DNA of 9,540 nucleotides from Rhodoferax sp. Its GTDB lineage: Bacteria > Pseudomonadota > Gammaproteobacteria > Burkholderiales > Burkholderiaceae_C. Both the position numbers and the translations under genes were made by a program. The stretch spans positions 1-9,540 of the forward strand of contig JAIFMR010000176.1 in NCBI GenBank assembly GCA_020048255.1, read 5' to 3'. Positions 1 to 6,604 of this stretch are shown piece by piece. The notes beneath the pieces are model-generated. The model was given only the letters and a program-made list of their open reading frames with translations. It was not told the DNA's origin and did not search any database. The stretch's first letter is position 1, and every line of letters begins with the position of its first letter.

Positions 1-263
1 CCGGCAATCGCCAAACCGTTCTGGAAACCCGTGATACCACCACCTGCGGTGTAGAAGTCAGCAGCCGATTTGGTCTTTGCCGCAGCCCATTTGGTAATGA
101 ACAGCGTGAACACCACGAAGGCTCCGAACATGCCGATGGCTGTCCAGTTGGTGGGTTGCTGGACCGCCTGGCCCAGATCAGCGCCGGCAGCCATTGCACT
201 GGTGGATGCCGCGAGCAACGAGATCAGCGCTATGGCGCTGTTTGTAGTATTTTTCATTGTCAT
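1..263 (-). CDS. actP: Cation/acetate symporter ActP, N-terminal part (cut by window edge)
   Basis: This is the first 87 codons of a sodium:solute symporter (SLC5 family) that imports acetate and similar short carboxylates across the inner membrane. The reading frame stays open to base 1. The N-terminus is a signal-like hydrophobic stretch ending near Ala-Met-Ala-Ala (residues 22-26). A PTNW motif and the first core helix follow (about residues 38-58), then FYTAGGGITGFQNGLAIAG, which from memory is nearly the same as in Escherichia coli ActP. The ATG at 263-261 overlaps the yjcH stop codon as ATGA, so the two genes are probably translationally coupled; a second in-frame ATG lies two codons later. 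The operon diverges from a symporter-type sensor kinase that may regulate it. Identity is secure; exact substrates are not shown by the sequence. Confidence 0.92.
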   Translation of the reverse strand, partial: MTMKNTTNSAIALISLLAASTSAMAAGADLGQAVQQPTNWTAIGMFGAFVVFTLFITKWAAAKTKSAADFYTAGGGITGFQNGLAIA

Positions 264-568
264 TTCAGAACCGCCTTGGTGATGGCAGCAGTCAGGTCGT
301 CGTATTCGCTGTTGGCGCGACGGACATAAATGGTGGTGATGATGACGGTGAACACAATCACGCCAAAACCAATCGGTACCCCGATGGTCATGACGCCTGC
401 GCCCAGCTTCTGCGAGAGGAACTCTTTGTTAAAAGCCACGAGCAAGATGAAACCGTAGTAAACGATCATCATGGCCCATGTCAGCGTCCAGCCAAAGCTG
501 CTGCGCTTGGCTTTGAGCTCCTGGTATTGGGGGTTGTTGACAACCCGCGTAATCAAATCATCTGCCAT
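260..568 (-). CDS. yjcH: DUF485 inner-membrane protein YjcH, ActP partner
   Basis: A 102-residue membrane protein of the DUF485 family, which is almost always encoded just upstream of actP. Two hydrophobic helices are visible at about residues 30-50 and 60-82, separated by a short loop and followed by a polar tail; the PIGFGVIV and IYVRRAN segments match what I remember of E. coli YjcH. Its biochemical role is not established; an accessory or stability role for the symporter is usually supposed. The start is supported by AGGAGA (minus strand, 581-576) seven bases before the ATG. Its TGA overlaps the actP ATG by one ATGA. It is the first gene of a minus-strand operon reading away from the 569-1022 intergenic region. 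Confidence 0.9.
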   Translation of the reverse strand: MADDLITRVVNNPQYQELKAKRSSFGWTLTWAMMIVYYGFILLVAFNKEFLSQKLGAGVMTIGVPIGFGVIVFTVIITTIYVRRANSEYDDLTAAITKAVLK

Positions 569-767
569 TAAAGCGTCTCCTATAAAAATGTAACGGCCGC
601 GAGGCTAAGTGACGGTACTTACCGATTGCTGACCGGAAAATGTGCCAAAGTCAGTTTAGCCAATAGGTACTGCCATTTACGCACTAAAGCCGTGCTCGCC
701 TCGTGAAAATCGGCACAGCGGCCATTTTGGTCCAAATCCTGTAGACGATGTATTGCTTCAAAAGAAA

Positions 768-797
768 TAGCAATAAACCCCAATAAATAAAGGGCTA
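768..797 (+). repeat. Intergenic TAGC-N20-GGGCTA element, copy A
   Basis: TAGC at 768-771 and GGGCTA at 792-797 are separated by exactly 20 bases ending in AATAAA. Two other copies with the same spacing lie at 7960-7989 and 8667-8696, all outside genes. The TAGC/GCTA ends can pair. Copies A and B both have an AT-rich ATTT a few bases after the end. In copy A the internal GCGC-type core of the others is replaced by CCCC, so it is the most diverged copy. Function is unknown. Confidence 0.55.
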
Positions 798-828
798 AAG
801 CCGATTTCTATCTAAGGCCCGTCGGCTT
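798..828. repeat. Seven-base inverted repeat (hairpin) abutting element A
   Basis: AAGCCGA (798-804) is the exact reverse complement of TCGGCTT (822-828), with a 17-base loop. ATTTG follows on the plus strand and TTTAGCCC on the minus strand, so the T-runs are weak. No gene ends into it from either side, so an ordinary terminator role makes little sense. It may be part of the mobile or repeat unit of element A, or a transcript-structure element. Confidence 0.4.
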
Positions 829-835
829 ATTTGTG

Positions 836-857
836 CGCCAATGGCTTGGGCTTGGCG
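836..857. promoter_or_regulatory. Possible operator: inverted repeat CGCCAA-N10-TTGGCG
   Basis: CGCCAA (836-841) and TTGGCG (852-857) form a perfect six-base inverted repeat with a 10-base centre, and CGCCAA occurs again at 937-942 inside the proposed promoter spacer of the sensor operon. A dimeric regulator site is possible. A chance match in a GC-rich region is also possible, so this is a weak call. Confidence 0.25.
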
Positions 858-925
858 GACGACACTCTTTCGACTCAGTGTTTTCCCTAGGTTTTGTTGC
901 AAATCGGCTTGGTGGCTGGGGTGTG

Positions 926-955
926 TTGGATTCAAGCGCCAAGACAATCAATAAT
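926..955 (+). promoter_or_regulatory. Candidate sigma-70 promoter of the sensor operon
   Basis: TTGGAT (926-931) matches four of six bases of the -35 consensus, and AATAAT (950-955) matches five of six of the -10 consensus, with an 18-base spacer. Transcription would start near 962 and give a leader of about 60 bases before the GTG at 1023. It is the best-placed promoter-like pair in the region, but it was judged by eye only. Confidence 0.35.
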
Positions 956-1022
956 CAGGGCGTCCATGCATCCATGAACTGGCTACGCATGCCACTTTTT
1001 TGACTCGCCCAGGAGACCCCTC

Positions 1023-1235
1023 GTGTTCAACAAAATTGATGCCCAGCGCCTGTTGGCCTTGTTCGGCTTGGGCTGGCTGCTTTTCAATTTTCCGCTGCTG
1101 GGCTTGTGGGATCTAGAAACCACAGTCTTTGGGGTGCCCTTGCTGCCCGCTGCGCTGTTTGGCATCTGGCTGGTGTTGATTGCCATGACCGCCTGGCTGA
1201 TGGAGCGCCGCGGGCGCTCGCCACAGGACGACTGA
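1023..1235 (+). CDS. Small two-helix membrane protein, DUF3311-like, preceding an SLC5 protein
   Basis: A 70-residue protein starting at GTG, chosen because AGGAGA (1011-1016) lies six bases upstream. Two hydrophobic segments span about residues 11-30 and 39-61, joined by a short loop with the motif VFGVPLLP, and the tail is charged (ERRGRSPQDD). Small two-helix proteins of the DUF3311, DUF4212 and YhdT type are commonly encoded immediately before sodium:solute symporters and are thought to be accessory subunits. The layout resembles DUF3311, but this is from memory of the family. Its stop is two bases before the ATG of the symporter-kinase, so the two are probably co-translated. I infer an accessory subunit of the SLC5 sensor; it is not a known named gene. 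Confidence 0.8.
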   Translation: MFNKIDAQRLLALFGLGWLLFNFPLLGLWDLETTVFGVPLLPAALFGIWLVLIAMTAWLMERRGRSPQDD

Positions 1236-1237
1236 CG

Positions 1238-3979
1238 ATGTTGTCACCGGCCTGGGTGATCGGGGCGTCTTTTGCCTACTTGCTGTTGCTGTTCGCTGTG
1301 GCCAGTTTCGCGGATTGGCGCGCTGCGCAGGGCCGCTCCGTCATTGCCAACCCATGGACTTATGCCTTGTCACTGGCGGTGTACTGCACCGCCTGGACCT
1401 ATTTTGGCAGCGTGGGGCGCGCGGCCTCAGGGGGCATCTGGTTTTTGCCGATTTATCTTGGCCCCACACTGGCCATGTTGCTGGGCTGGATGGTGTTGCG
1501 CAAGATCATTCGCATTGCCAAGACGTATCGCATCACGTCCATTGCTGACTTCATTGGCAGTCGCTACGGGAAAAGTCCCCTGTTGGCCGCCCTGGTGACC
1601 CTGATTGCAGTGCTGGGCATCGTGCCGTACATCGCGCTGCAACTCAAGGCGGTCTCGGCGGGCTACGCCCTGCTGACGGGCTTGCCGGATCAGTCGGCGC
1701 AGGGCTTGGTGCACTGGAGCGTTGACAGCACGTTTTACGTGGCGCTGGCACTGGCCGGGTTCACCATGGTGTTTGGTGCGCGCCACCTGGACTCCACCGA
1801 GCGCCATGAGGGCATGGTGGCTGCCATCGCCTTTGAGTCAGTGGTCAAGCTGATGGCGTTTTTGGCGGTCGGTTTGTTCGTGGTGTACGGTTTGTTTGAT
1901 GGTTTGTCTGACCTGTTTGCCCGGGCCCGTGCCGTGCCTGCTCTGGCTGGGTTGCTGCGGCTGGACCAAGGCGGCAAATTTGCCTGGACGCAGTGGTTTG
2001 CGCTGACCTTGCTGTCCATGTTCTCGGTGGTTTTCTTGCCACGCCAATTTCATGTGATGGTGGTGGAAAACGTGCGTGAGAGCCATTTGCGTCGCGCCGC
2101 CTGGGTCTTTCCGCTGTACCTGCTGGCCATCAACCTCTTTGTCCTGCCCATTGCACTGGGCGGCTTACTGTATTTCGGATCAAGTCAGATGAATGCTGAC
2201 TATTTTGTGCTGTCGCTGCCGTTGGCAGCCGGGCAACCCGCTTTGGCTTTGTTTGTCTTCATCGGCGGGCTGTCGGCGGCCACAGGCATGGTGATTGTGG
2301 AAACCATTGCGGTGTCGACCATGGTGTGCAATGAGTTGGTGGTGCCCTTGTTGCTTCGCACACGTCATTTTCGGCCGGAGGCCGGCCACGATCTCACCCG
2401 GGTGCTGCTGGGTATTCGGCGTCTGGCTATTTTGTTGGTGTTGGTGTTGGGCTACGTTTATTTTCATTTGGCCGGTGAGGCCTATGCGCTGGTCAGCATT
2501 GGCTTGATCAGTTTTGCGGCGGTGGCGCAATTTGCACCGGCGGTGCTGGGCGGTCTTTATTGGAAAGGCGGCACCCGGCGCGGCGCGCTGGTGGGATTGC
2601 TGGCCGGGTTTCTGATGTGGTCCTACACACTCATGCTGCCGTCTCTGGCCAAGTCGGGCTGGCTGGACGATGGTTTTCTGAAGCAGGGCTTGTGGGGCTT
2701 AAGCTGGCTGCGGCCCGAGCATCTGCTGGGTTTGCAGGGTCTGGACAACCTGACTCACTCGCTGTTCTGGAGCTTGCTCGTCAATGCTGGGGCCTATCTG
2801 GCGCTGTCTTTGTGGCGGGCGCCTTCGGGGCAGGAAGCAAGCCAGGCACTGCTTTTTGTCGATGTCTTCAAGCGCACCAGCACCACCCGCCCGGTGTTCT
2901 GGCGGGGTAGCGCCAATGTGCCTGATTTGCTTCGGCTGTGTGAGCGGTTTCTCGGGGCCGACAAGGCGCGAACGCTGTTTGAAAGTTACGCCAAGCGCTC
3001 GGGGGTGCGCAACGTCTCGATGATCGAACCCGATGCCCATCTGGTGCTGTTTGTCGAGACACAGTTGGCGGGCGCTGTGGGCAGCGCATCGGCCCGTGTG
3101 TTGGTGGCGTCCACCGTGGAAGAAGAAACACTGACCACCGACGATGTGCTGCGGATTCTGGACGAAACCTCGCAGCTGCGGGCTTATTCTCTCGAGTTGG
3201 AAGAAAAATCTGCCTCGCTGGAGCAAGCTACCGCCGAATTGCGCGCCGCCAACGACCAGCTCAAGAGCCTGGATCGACTCAAGGATGATTTCATGTCGTC
3301 AGTCACGCACGAATTGCGCACGCCACTGACCTCGATCAGGGCCTTGGCCGAGCTGATGCGCGAAGACCCCAAGATCGATCTGGCTCAGCGCTGCCAGTTT
3401 ATTGACATCATCGTGAGTGAGACCGAGCGGCTTTCCAGACTTGTCAACCAAATTCTGGACATGGCCAAGATTGAATCAGGCCATGCCGAGTGGCACACCG
3501 AGCAGGTGGATCTGTGCGCGCTGGTCAGGCAGGCGGTGGCGACCACCTCCGAGTTGTTTCGGGAACGCCAGATTGCCGTGGAGATGCACTTGCCTGAGCA
3601 GCCTGCCTTGATGCAGCTGGACCCGGATCGGCTGATGCAGGTGATGCTCAATTTGTTGTCCAACGCGGCCAAATTTGTGCCCGTGCCGGGCGGTCGGGTT
3701 AGCGTAAGCCTAAGAAGTGAGGATGCGGGCGTGACGGTGGCCGTGCAAGACAATGGACCGGGTGTCAGTGACGAGCAACAAGCGCTGATTTTTGAACGCT
3801 TTCGTCAGGGTGGTGATGCCACCAACCGGCCACAGGGGACAGGTTTGGGTTTGCCGATCAGTCGAAACATTGTGGAGCATTTTGGTGGCAGGTTGTGGCT
3901 GGAGTCCCGCCCACCCCATGGCGCATGTTTCCTGTTTCACTTACCGCTGACCGTTCCGGGCGCCGTTGAAAATACATAA
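1238..3979 (+). CDS. SLC5-STAC sensor histidine kinase (CrbS/CbrA-type)
   Basis: A 913-residue membrane sensor kinase. Residues 1 to about 530 form a sodium/solute symporter (SLC5) domain with about a dozen or more helices. Residues 562-625 look like a STAC linker domain, with the typical LAGAVGSASARVLVAS end. A coiled coil (about 648-690) leads into HisKA with HELRTP and the phospho-acceptor His691. The ATPase domain is intact: N-box around Asn805/Asn809, DNGPG at 838-842 and GTGLGL at 867-872. No PAS domain and no C-terminal receiver are present, unlike CbrA or CrbS as I recall them. The start at 1238 follows AGGA (1225-1228) and sits two bases after the upstream stop; an upstream in-frame extension to 1106 would overlap that gene and is not hydrophobic. 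In Vibrio and Pseudomonas, CrbS/MxtR kinases control acs and actP, and here yjcH-actP is divergently adjacent. I infer autophosphorylation and transfer to the receiver encoded next. The ligand is unproven. Confidence 0.9.
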   Translation: MLSPAWVIGASFAYLLLLFAVASFADWRAAQGRSVIANPWTYALSLAVYCTAWTYFGSVGRAASGGIWFLPIYLGPTLAMLLGWMVLRKIIRIAKTYRITSIADFIGSRYGKSPLLAALVTLIAVLGIVPYIALQLKAVSAGYALLTGLPDQSAQGLVHWSVDSTFYVALALAGFTMVFGARHLDSTERHEGMVAAIAFESVVKLMAFLAVGLFVVYGLFDGLSDLFARARAVPALAGLLRLDQGGKFAWTQWFALTLLSMFSVVFLPRQFHVMVVENVRESHLRRAAWVFPLYLLAINLFVLPIALGGLLYFGSSQMNADYFVLSLPLAAGQPALALFVFIGGLSAATGMVIVETIAVSTMVCNELVVPLLLRTRHFRPEAGHDLTRVLLGIRRLAILLVLVLGYVYFHLAGEAYALVSIGLISFAAVAQFAPAVLGGLYWKGGTRRGALVGLLAGFLMWSYTLMLPSLAKSGWLDDGFLKQGLWGLSWLRPEHLLGLQGLDNLTHSLFWSLLVNAGAYLALSLWRAPSGQEASQALLFVDVFKRTSTTRPVFWRGSANVPDLLRLCERFLGADKARTLFESYAKRSGVRNVSMIEPDAHLVLFVETQLAGAVGSASARVLVASTVEEETLTTDDVLRILDETSQLRAYSLELEEKSASLEQATAELRAANDQLKSLDRLKDDFMSSVTHELRTPLTSIRALAELMREDPKIDLAQRCQFIDIIVSETERLSRLVNQILDMAKIESGHAEWHTEQVDLCALVRQAVATTSELFRERQIAVEMHLPEQPALMQLDPDRLMQVMLNLLSNAAKFVPVPGGRVSVSLRSEDAGVTVAVQDNGPGVSDEQQALIFERFRQGGDATNRPQGTGLGLPISRNIVEHFGGRLWLESRPPHGACFLFHLPLTVPGAVENT

Positions 3980-3994
3980 AAAATGGAGATCAAG

Positions 3995-4372
3995 ATGAGT
4001 CAATACAAAATTCTGGTGGCCGACGACGAGCCCAATATTGTGATTTCGCTGGAGTATTTGCTCAAGCGCGAAGGCTACACCGTGCTGGTGGCGCGTGACG
4101 GGCAAGAAGCGCTCGATGTCATTGCCCGCGAGCGCCCCGACTTGGTCTTGTTGGATGTGATGATGCCCAAGAAAACCGGCTTTGAAGTGTGCCAGGAAGT
4201 ACGGGCGAACGAGTCTTTGCAAGACATCAAAATCCTGATGCTCACGGCCAAGGGGCGCGATACCGACGTCTCCAAGGGCACCGCACTGGGCGCCGATGCG
4301 TACATGACCAAGCCTTTTGCCACGCGTGAGCTGGTTCAGAAAGTGGCGACCATGCTGGGCTCTGCGCCATGA
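3995..4372 (+). CDS. Single-domain (receiver-only) response regulator
   Basis: A 125-residue CheY-like receiver with all key residues: the acidic pocket Asp10-Asp11-Glu12, phospho-acceptor Asp54 (LLDVMMP), Thr84 (MLTAKG) and Lys106 (TKPF). It ends just after the last receiver helix, so it has no DNA-binding or enzymatic output domain. The ATG at 3995 is preferred over the in-frame ATG at 3983 because GGAG (3985-3988) lies six bases before it and overlaps the earlier start. It is 15 bases downstream of the sensor kinase and overlaps the next gene by ATGA. It is most likely the cognate phospho-acceptor of the kinase. Its output must come through protein contact, with the next gene product the obvious candidate partner. 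Confidence 0.93.
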   Translation: MSQYKILVADDEPNIVISLEYLLKREGYTVLVARDGQEALDVIARERPDLVLLDVMMPKKTGFEVCQEVRANESLQDIKILMLTAKGRDTDVSKGTALGADAYMTKPFATRELVQKVATMLGSAP

Positions 4373-6531
4373 GGATGGACCGTCGCTTGCTGATGGCCAT
4401 TGGGGTGATTGGCTTGGCAACCGTGCTGTGGTTGCTGTTGACCATCGGCCTGATCGCCTCGACTTTGGATTCGGCGCAGCGCTCGCTGGTGGCAGAGCAA
4501 CTGGCGTCCAGGCTGCTGTTGATTGGCTTGACGTGGGTGTGTGGTTTGGTGGCGATTGGGGCCACGCTGCGCTGGTTGTTTTTTCGCTATGCCACGGCGC
4601 CAGCGCGCTTGCTGGAGCAAACCCGCGTGTTGCTGGCAGCACCCAAAGCGGCGCCCATGAACCACCAGGGCACCAAAGAAACCAAGGCTTTGGCCGAGGC
4701 CATTTTTCAGCTGGCCTCGCAACGCGACATCTTGCGCGAAGACGTTGCCACACAAATCAACCAGGCCAACTTGAGCGTGCAACAGGAAAAGAGTCGCCTG
4801 GCCGCTTTGATGGCTGAACTGACGCAAAGCGTCGTGGTGTGCAACCTGGACGGACGCATCATTCTGTACAACAGCCGGGCGCGGTTGCAGTTCAAAGCCC
4901 TGTCACAAAGCCCGTCACTGGCAGGTGGTGCTGAGCTGGTGGGGATTGGCCGGTCGATTTACGCCGTGTTTGATCGTCAGTTGGTGGCGCATGCACTGGA
5001 GAGCATTCAGCAGCGCATCAGCCGGGGTGCCGCCAGCCCGTCTGCGCAGTTTGTCACCACCACACAAGCTGGGCAACTGCTGCGGGTGCAGATGGCACCG
5101 GTGCGCAATGGTGATGCGGCACAGGCCGGCGAGATCAATGGCTTTGTGCTGATGCTCGACAACGTGACCCGGGCCTTTGAAGAGGAGCACCTGCGTGACC
5201 AATTGCTGCACAGTTTGACCGAAGGCAGCCGGTCGTCGCTGGCCAACATTCAGGCTGCGGTGGACATGCTGGCCTACCCTGACTTGGAAGATGTGATGCG
5301 GGAGCGCTTTTTGGGTGTGGTGCGTGAAGAGGTCAGCAGCATGAGTGGGCGCATTACGGAAATGACCCAAAGTGCCACGCAGGGCCTCAAAGCGCGCTGG
5401 CCATTGGAGGAAATGTTGGGGGCCGATGTGCTGTTGGCGACACAGCGCCGCATCGAAGCACGCAGCAAACGCACCGTGACATTGGAAAACCTGGACCCCA
5501 CGCTTTGGCTCAAAGTGGACAGCTTTAGCCTGACGCAGGCGCTGGATTACTTGGCGTTGCGCTTGGTGGACGAGTTTGACATCAAGTTTTTCCGCCTGCG
5601 TTTACAGGCCAACGGAGCGCGTGCGCAGTTGGATTTGATCTGGACCGGGCAGGCGATGAGCACCGAGACCGTGATGAGTTGGGAGATGGACTCGATGCGC
5701 TTTGGCGCCGAGAGCACACCGCTGACGGTGCGTGATGTGATTGAGCGCCATGGCGGCGAGATGTGGTTTGAGCGCGAACGGGTGCGCCACGAGGCTTTCT
5801 TCCGGTTTTTGTTGCCGTTGGTAACCGTGCAAGAGCAGCTGGAGTCCACGCAGATTTTGCAAAATGACAGCCGCCCCGAGTACTACGACTTTGACCTGTT
5901 TCGCACCACAGACCAAAGCAGCGCACTGGATGATCGCTTGTTGGGTGAGTTGATCTACACCGTGTTTGACACCGAAACCACGGGCCTGAACCCCGCCGAG
6001 GGCGACCAGATTATCCAGATCGGTGCCACACGCTGTGTCAACGGCAAGTTGCTCAAGCAAGAAAGCTTCGAGCAACTGGTGAATCCCGGGCGGCTGATAC
6101 CGGCCGCAGGCATTCCAATTCACGGTATCACTCAGGACATGGTGCGCGGCAAGCCCGGTATTTCGGAGGTGTTGCCGGCGTTTTATGCTTTTGCGCAAGA
6201 CACGGTGCTGGTGGCCCACAACGCGGCTTTTGACATGCGGTTTTTGCAGTTGCTAGAGGCCTCGACGGGGCTGGTCTTTAGCCACCCGGTGTTGGACACG
6301 CTGCTGTTGTCTGCCGTGGTGCACCCGAACCAGGAAGGCCATAGCCTGGAGGCCATTGCCGAGCGCTTCAATATCAATGTGCTGGGTCGCCACACGGCCC
6401 TGGGTGATGCCTTTGTGACGGCAGAGGTCTGGTTGCGGCTGATCCCACTGCTGCAAGCCATGGGCATCACCACCTTGCGCCAGGCGCGCGAGGCTGCGCA
6501 AAAAACATATTACGCTCGGCTTAAGTATTAG
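4369..6531 (+). CDS. Membrane PAS/pseudo-histidine-kinase fused to a DEDDh 3'-5' exonuclease
   Basis: A 720-residue fusion. Two membrane helices lie at about residues 7-31 and 48-72, followed by a polar and coiled linker (about 75-145). A PAS-like domain spans about 146-270 (VVVCNLDGRIILYNSRA). A kinase-like dimerisation region follows, where SLTEGSRSSLANI (residues 282-294) lines up with SVTHELRTPLTSI of the neighbouring kinase: the acceptor His is Glu285. The ATPase-like region (about 383-484) lacks the N-box, DxGxG and GxGxG motifs but keeps a final IERHGGEMWF-like end. From about residue 525 a full DnaQ-type exonuclease begins, with Asp534 and Glu536 (DTETTG), Asp622 (HNAAFD), His675 and Asp680 (HTALGD). 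The expected activity is 3'-5' hydrolysis of single-stranded DNA, RNA or short oligonucleotides at the inner face of the membrane. The ATG overlaps the receiver stop (ATGA), implying coupled expression. Domains are visible; the role in signalling is inferred. Confidence 0.88.
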   Translation: MRMDRRLLMAIGVIGLATVLWLLLTIGLIASTLDSAQRSLVAEQLASRLLLIGLTWVCGLVAIGATLRWLFFRYATAPARLLEQTRVLLAAPKAAPMNHQGTKETKALAEAIFQLASQRDILREDVATQINQANLSVQQEKSRLAALMAELTQSVVVCNLDGRIILYNSRARLQFKALSQSPSLAGGAELVGIGRSIYAVFDRQLVAHALESIQQRISRGAASPSAQFVTTTQAGQLLRVQMAPVRNGDAAQAGEINGFVLMLDNVTRAFEEEHLRDQLLHSLTEGSRSSLANIQAAVDMLAYPDLEDVMRERFLGVVREEVSSMSGRITEMTQSATQGLKARWPLEEMLGADVLLATQRRIEARSKRTVTLENLDPTLWLKVDSFSLTQALDYLALRLVDEFDIKFFRLRLQANGARAQLDLIWTGQAMSTETVMSWEMDSMRFGAESTPLTVRDVIERHGGEMWFERERVRHEAFFRFLLPLVTVQEQLESTQILQNDSRPEYYDFDLFRTTDQSSALDDRLLGELIYTVFDTETTGLNPAEGDQIIQIGATRCVNGKLLKQESFEQLVNPGRLIPAAGIPIHGITQDMVRGKPGISEVLPAFYAFAQDTVLVAHNAAFDMRFLQLLEASTGLVFSHPVLDTLLLSAVVHPNQEGHSLEAIAERFNINVLGRHTALGDAFVTAEVWLRLIPLLQAMGITTLRQAREAAQKTYYARLKY

Positions 6532-6562
6532 GGTATTTCCGTATTGATTTCAAGGATAATGC

Positions 6563-6596
6563 CTCCTGTATAAAGCCCTGTCGGGCTAAAAAGGAG
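6563..6596 (+). promoter_or_regulatory. Leader structure that can hide the nhaD ribosome binding site
   Basis: In the 73-base gap before nhaD, AGCCC (6574-6578) and GGGCT (6583-6587) form a five-base stem with a TGTC loop. Outside it, CTCCT (6563-6567) is fully complementary to the Shine-Dalgarno AGGAG (6592-6596). Together they could fold as a two-tier hairpin that masks the ribosome binding site. This could allow translational control of nhaD, for example by temperature, ions or a binding partner. No T-run follows, so it is not an intrinsic terminator. A GATAAT (6555-6560) might be a -10 box, but I see no good -35. Confidence 0.4.
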
Positions 6597-6604
6597 TGTC
6601 GGAA

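Larger units (their letters stand above)
569..1022. other. Divergent intergenic region between yjcH-actP and the sensor operon
   Basis: This 454-base stretch has no credible gene on either strand. It must hold the promoters of both divergent operons. Visible in it are one copy of a TAGC-N20-GGGCTA element (768-797), an abutting hairpin (798-828), an inverted repeat CGCCAA/TTGGCG (836-857) with a further CGCCAA at 937-942, and a plausible sigma-70 promoter for the plus-strand operon (926-955). I found no convincing promoter for yjcH; a sigma-54 site was considered there and rejected. Only the yjcH ribosome binding site (581-576) is clear on the minus strand. Confidence 0.7.

Noticed and set aside
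640..700. Sigma-54 promoter for yjcH-actP on the minus strand (TGGCA... patterns)
   Set aside because: TGGCAC is followed by CCGG rather than GC at the required distance, and a second TGGCA...TTGGC candidate has spacing one base off. Sigma-54 spacing is strict.
1106..1237. Upstream in-frame extension of the sensor kinase start to 1106
   Set aside because: It overlaps the small membrane gene in another frame, has Arg/Ala-rich shadow-like composition and no good ribosome binding site. The ATG at 1238 begins directly at the first helix of the SLC5 domain and has AGGA upstream.
2699..3226. 175-residue minus-strand open frame inside the sensor kinase
   Set aside because: Gln/Arg/His-rich shadow of the kinase coding strand without recognisable domain.
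3941..4753. 270-residue minus-strand open frame across the receiver and fusion genes
   Set aside because: It runs antisense to two strongly recognisable genes, with biased Trp/Pro/Ala/His-rich composition and no domain. It is a shadow frame of a GC-rich coding region.
6559..6588. Fourth copy of the TAGC-N20-GGGCTA element before nhaD
   Set aside because: GGGCTA is present at 6583-6588, but the position 20 bases upstream reads ATGC, not TAGC, and the inner sequence instead forms the AGCCC/GGGCT stem.
6596..6604. GTG at 6596 as the nhaD start
   Set aside because: It overlaps the Shine-Dalgarno AGGAG at 6592-6596; the ATG at 6605 has correct eight-base spacing.
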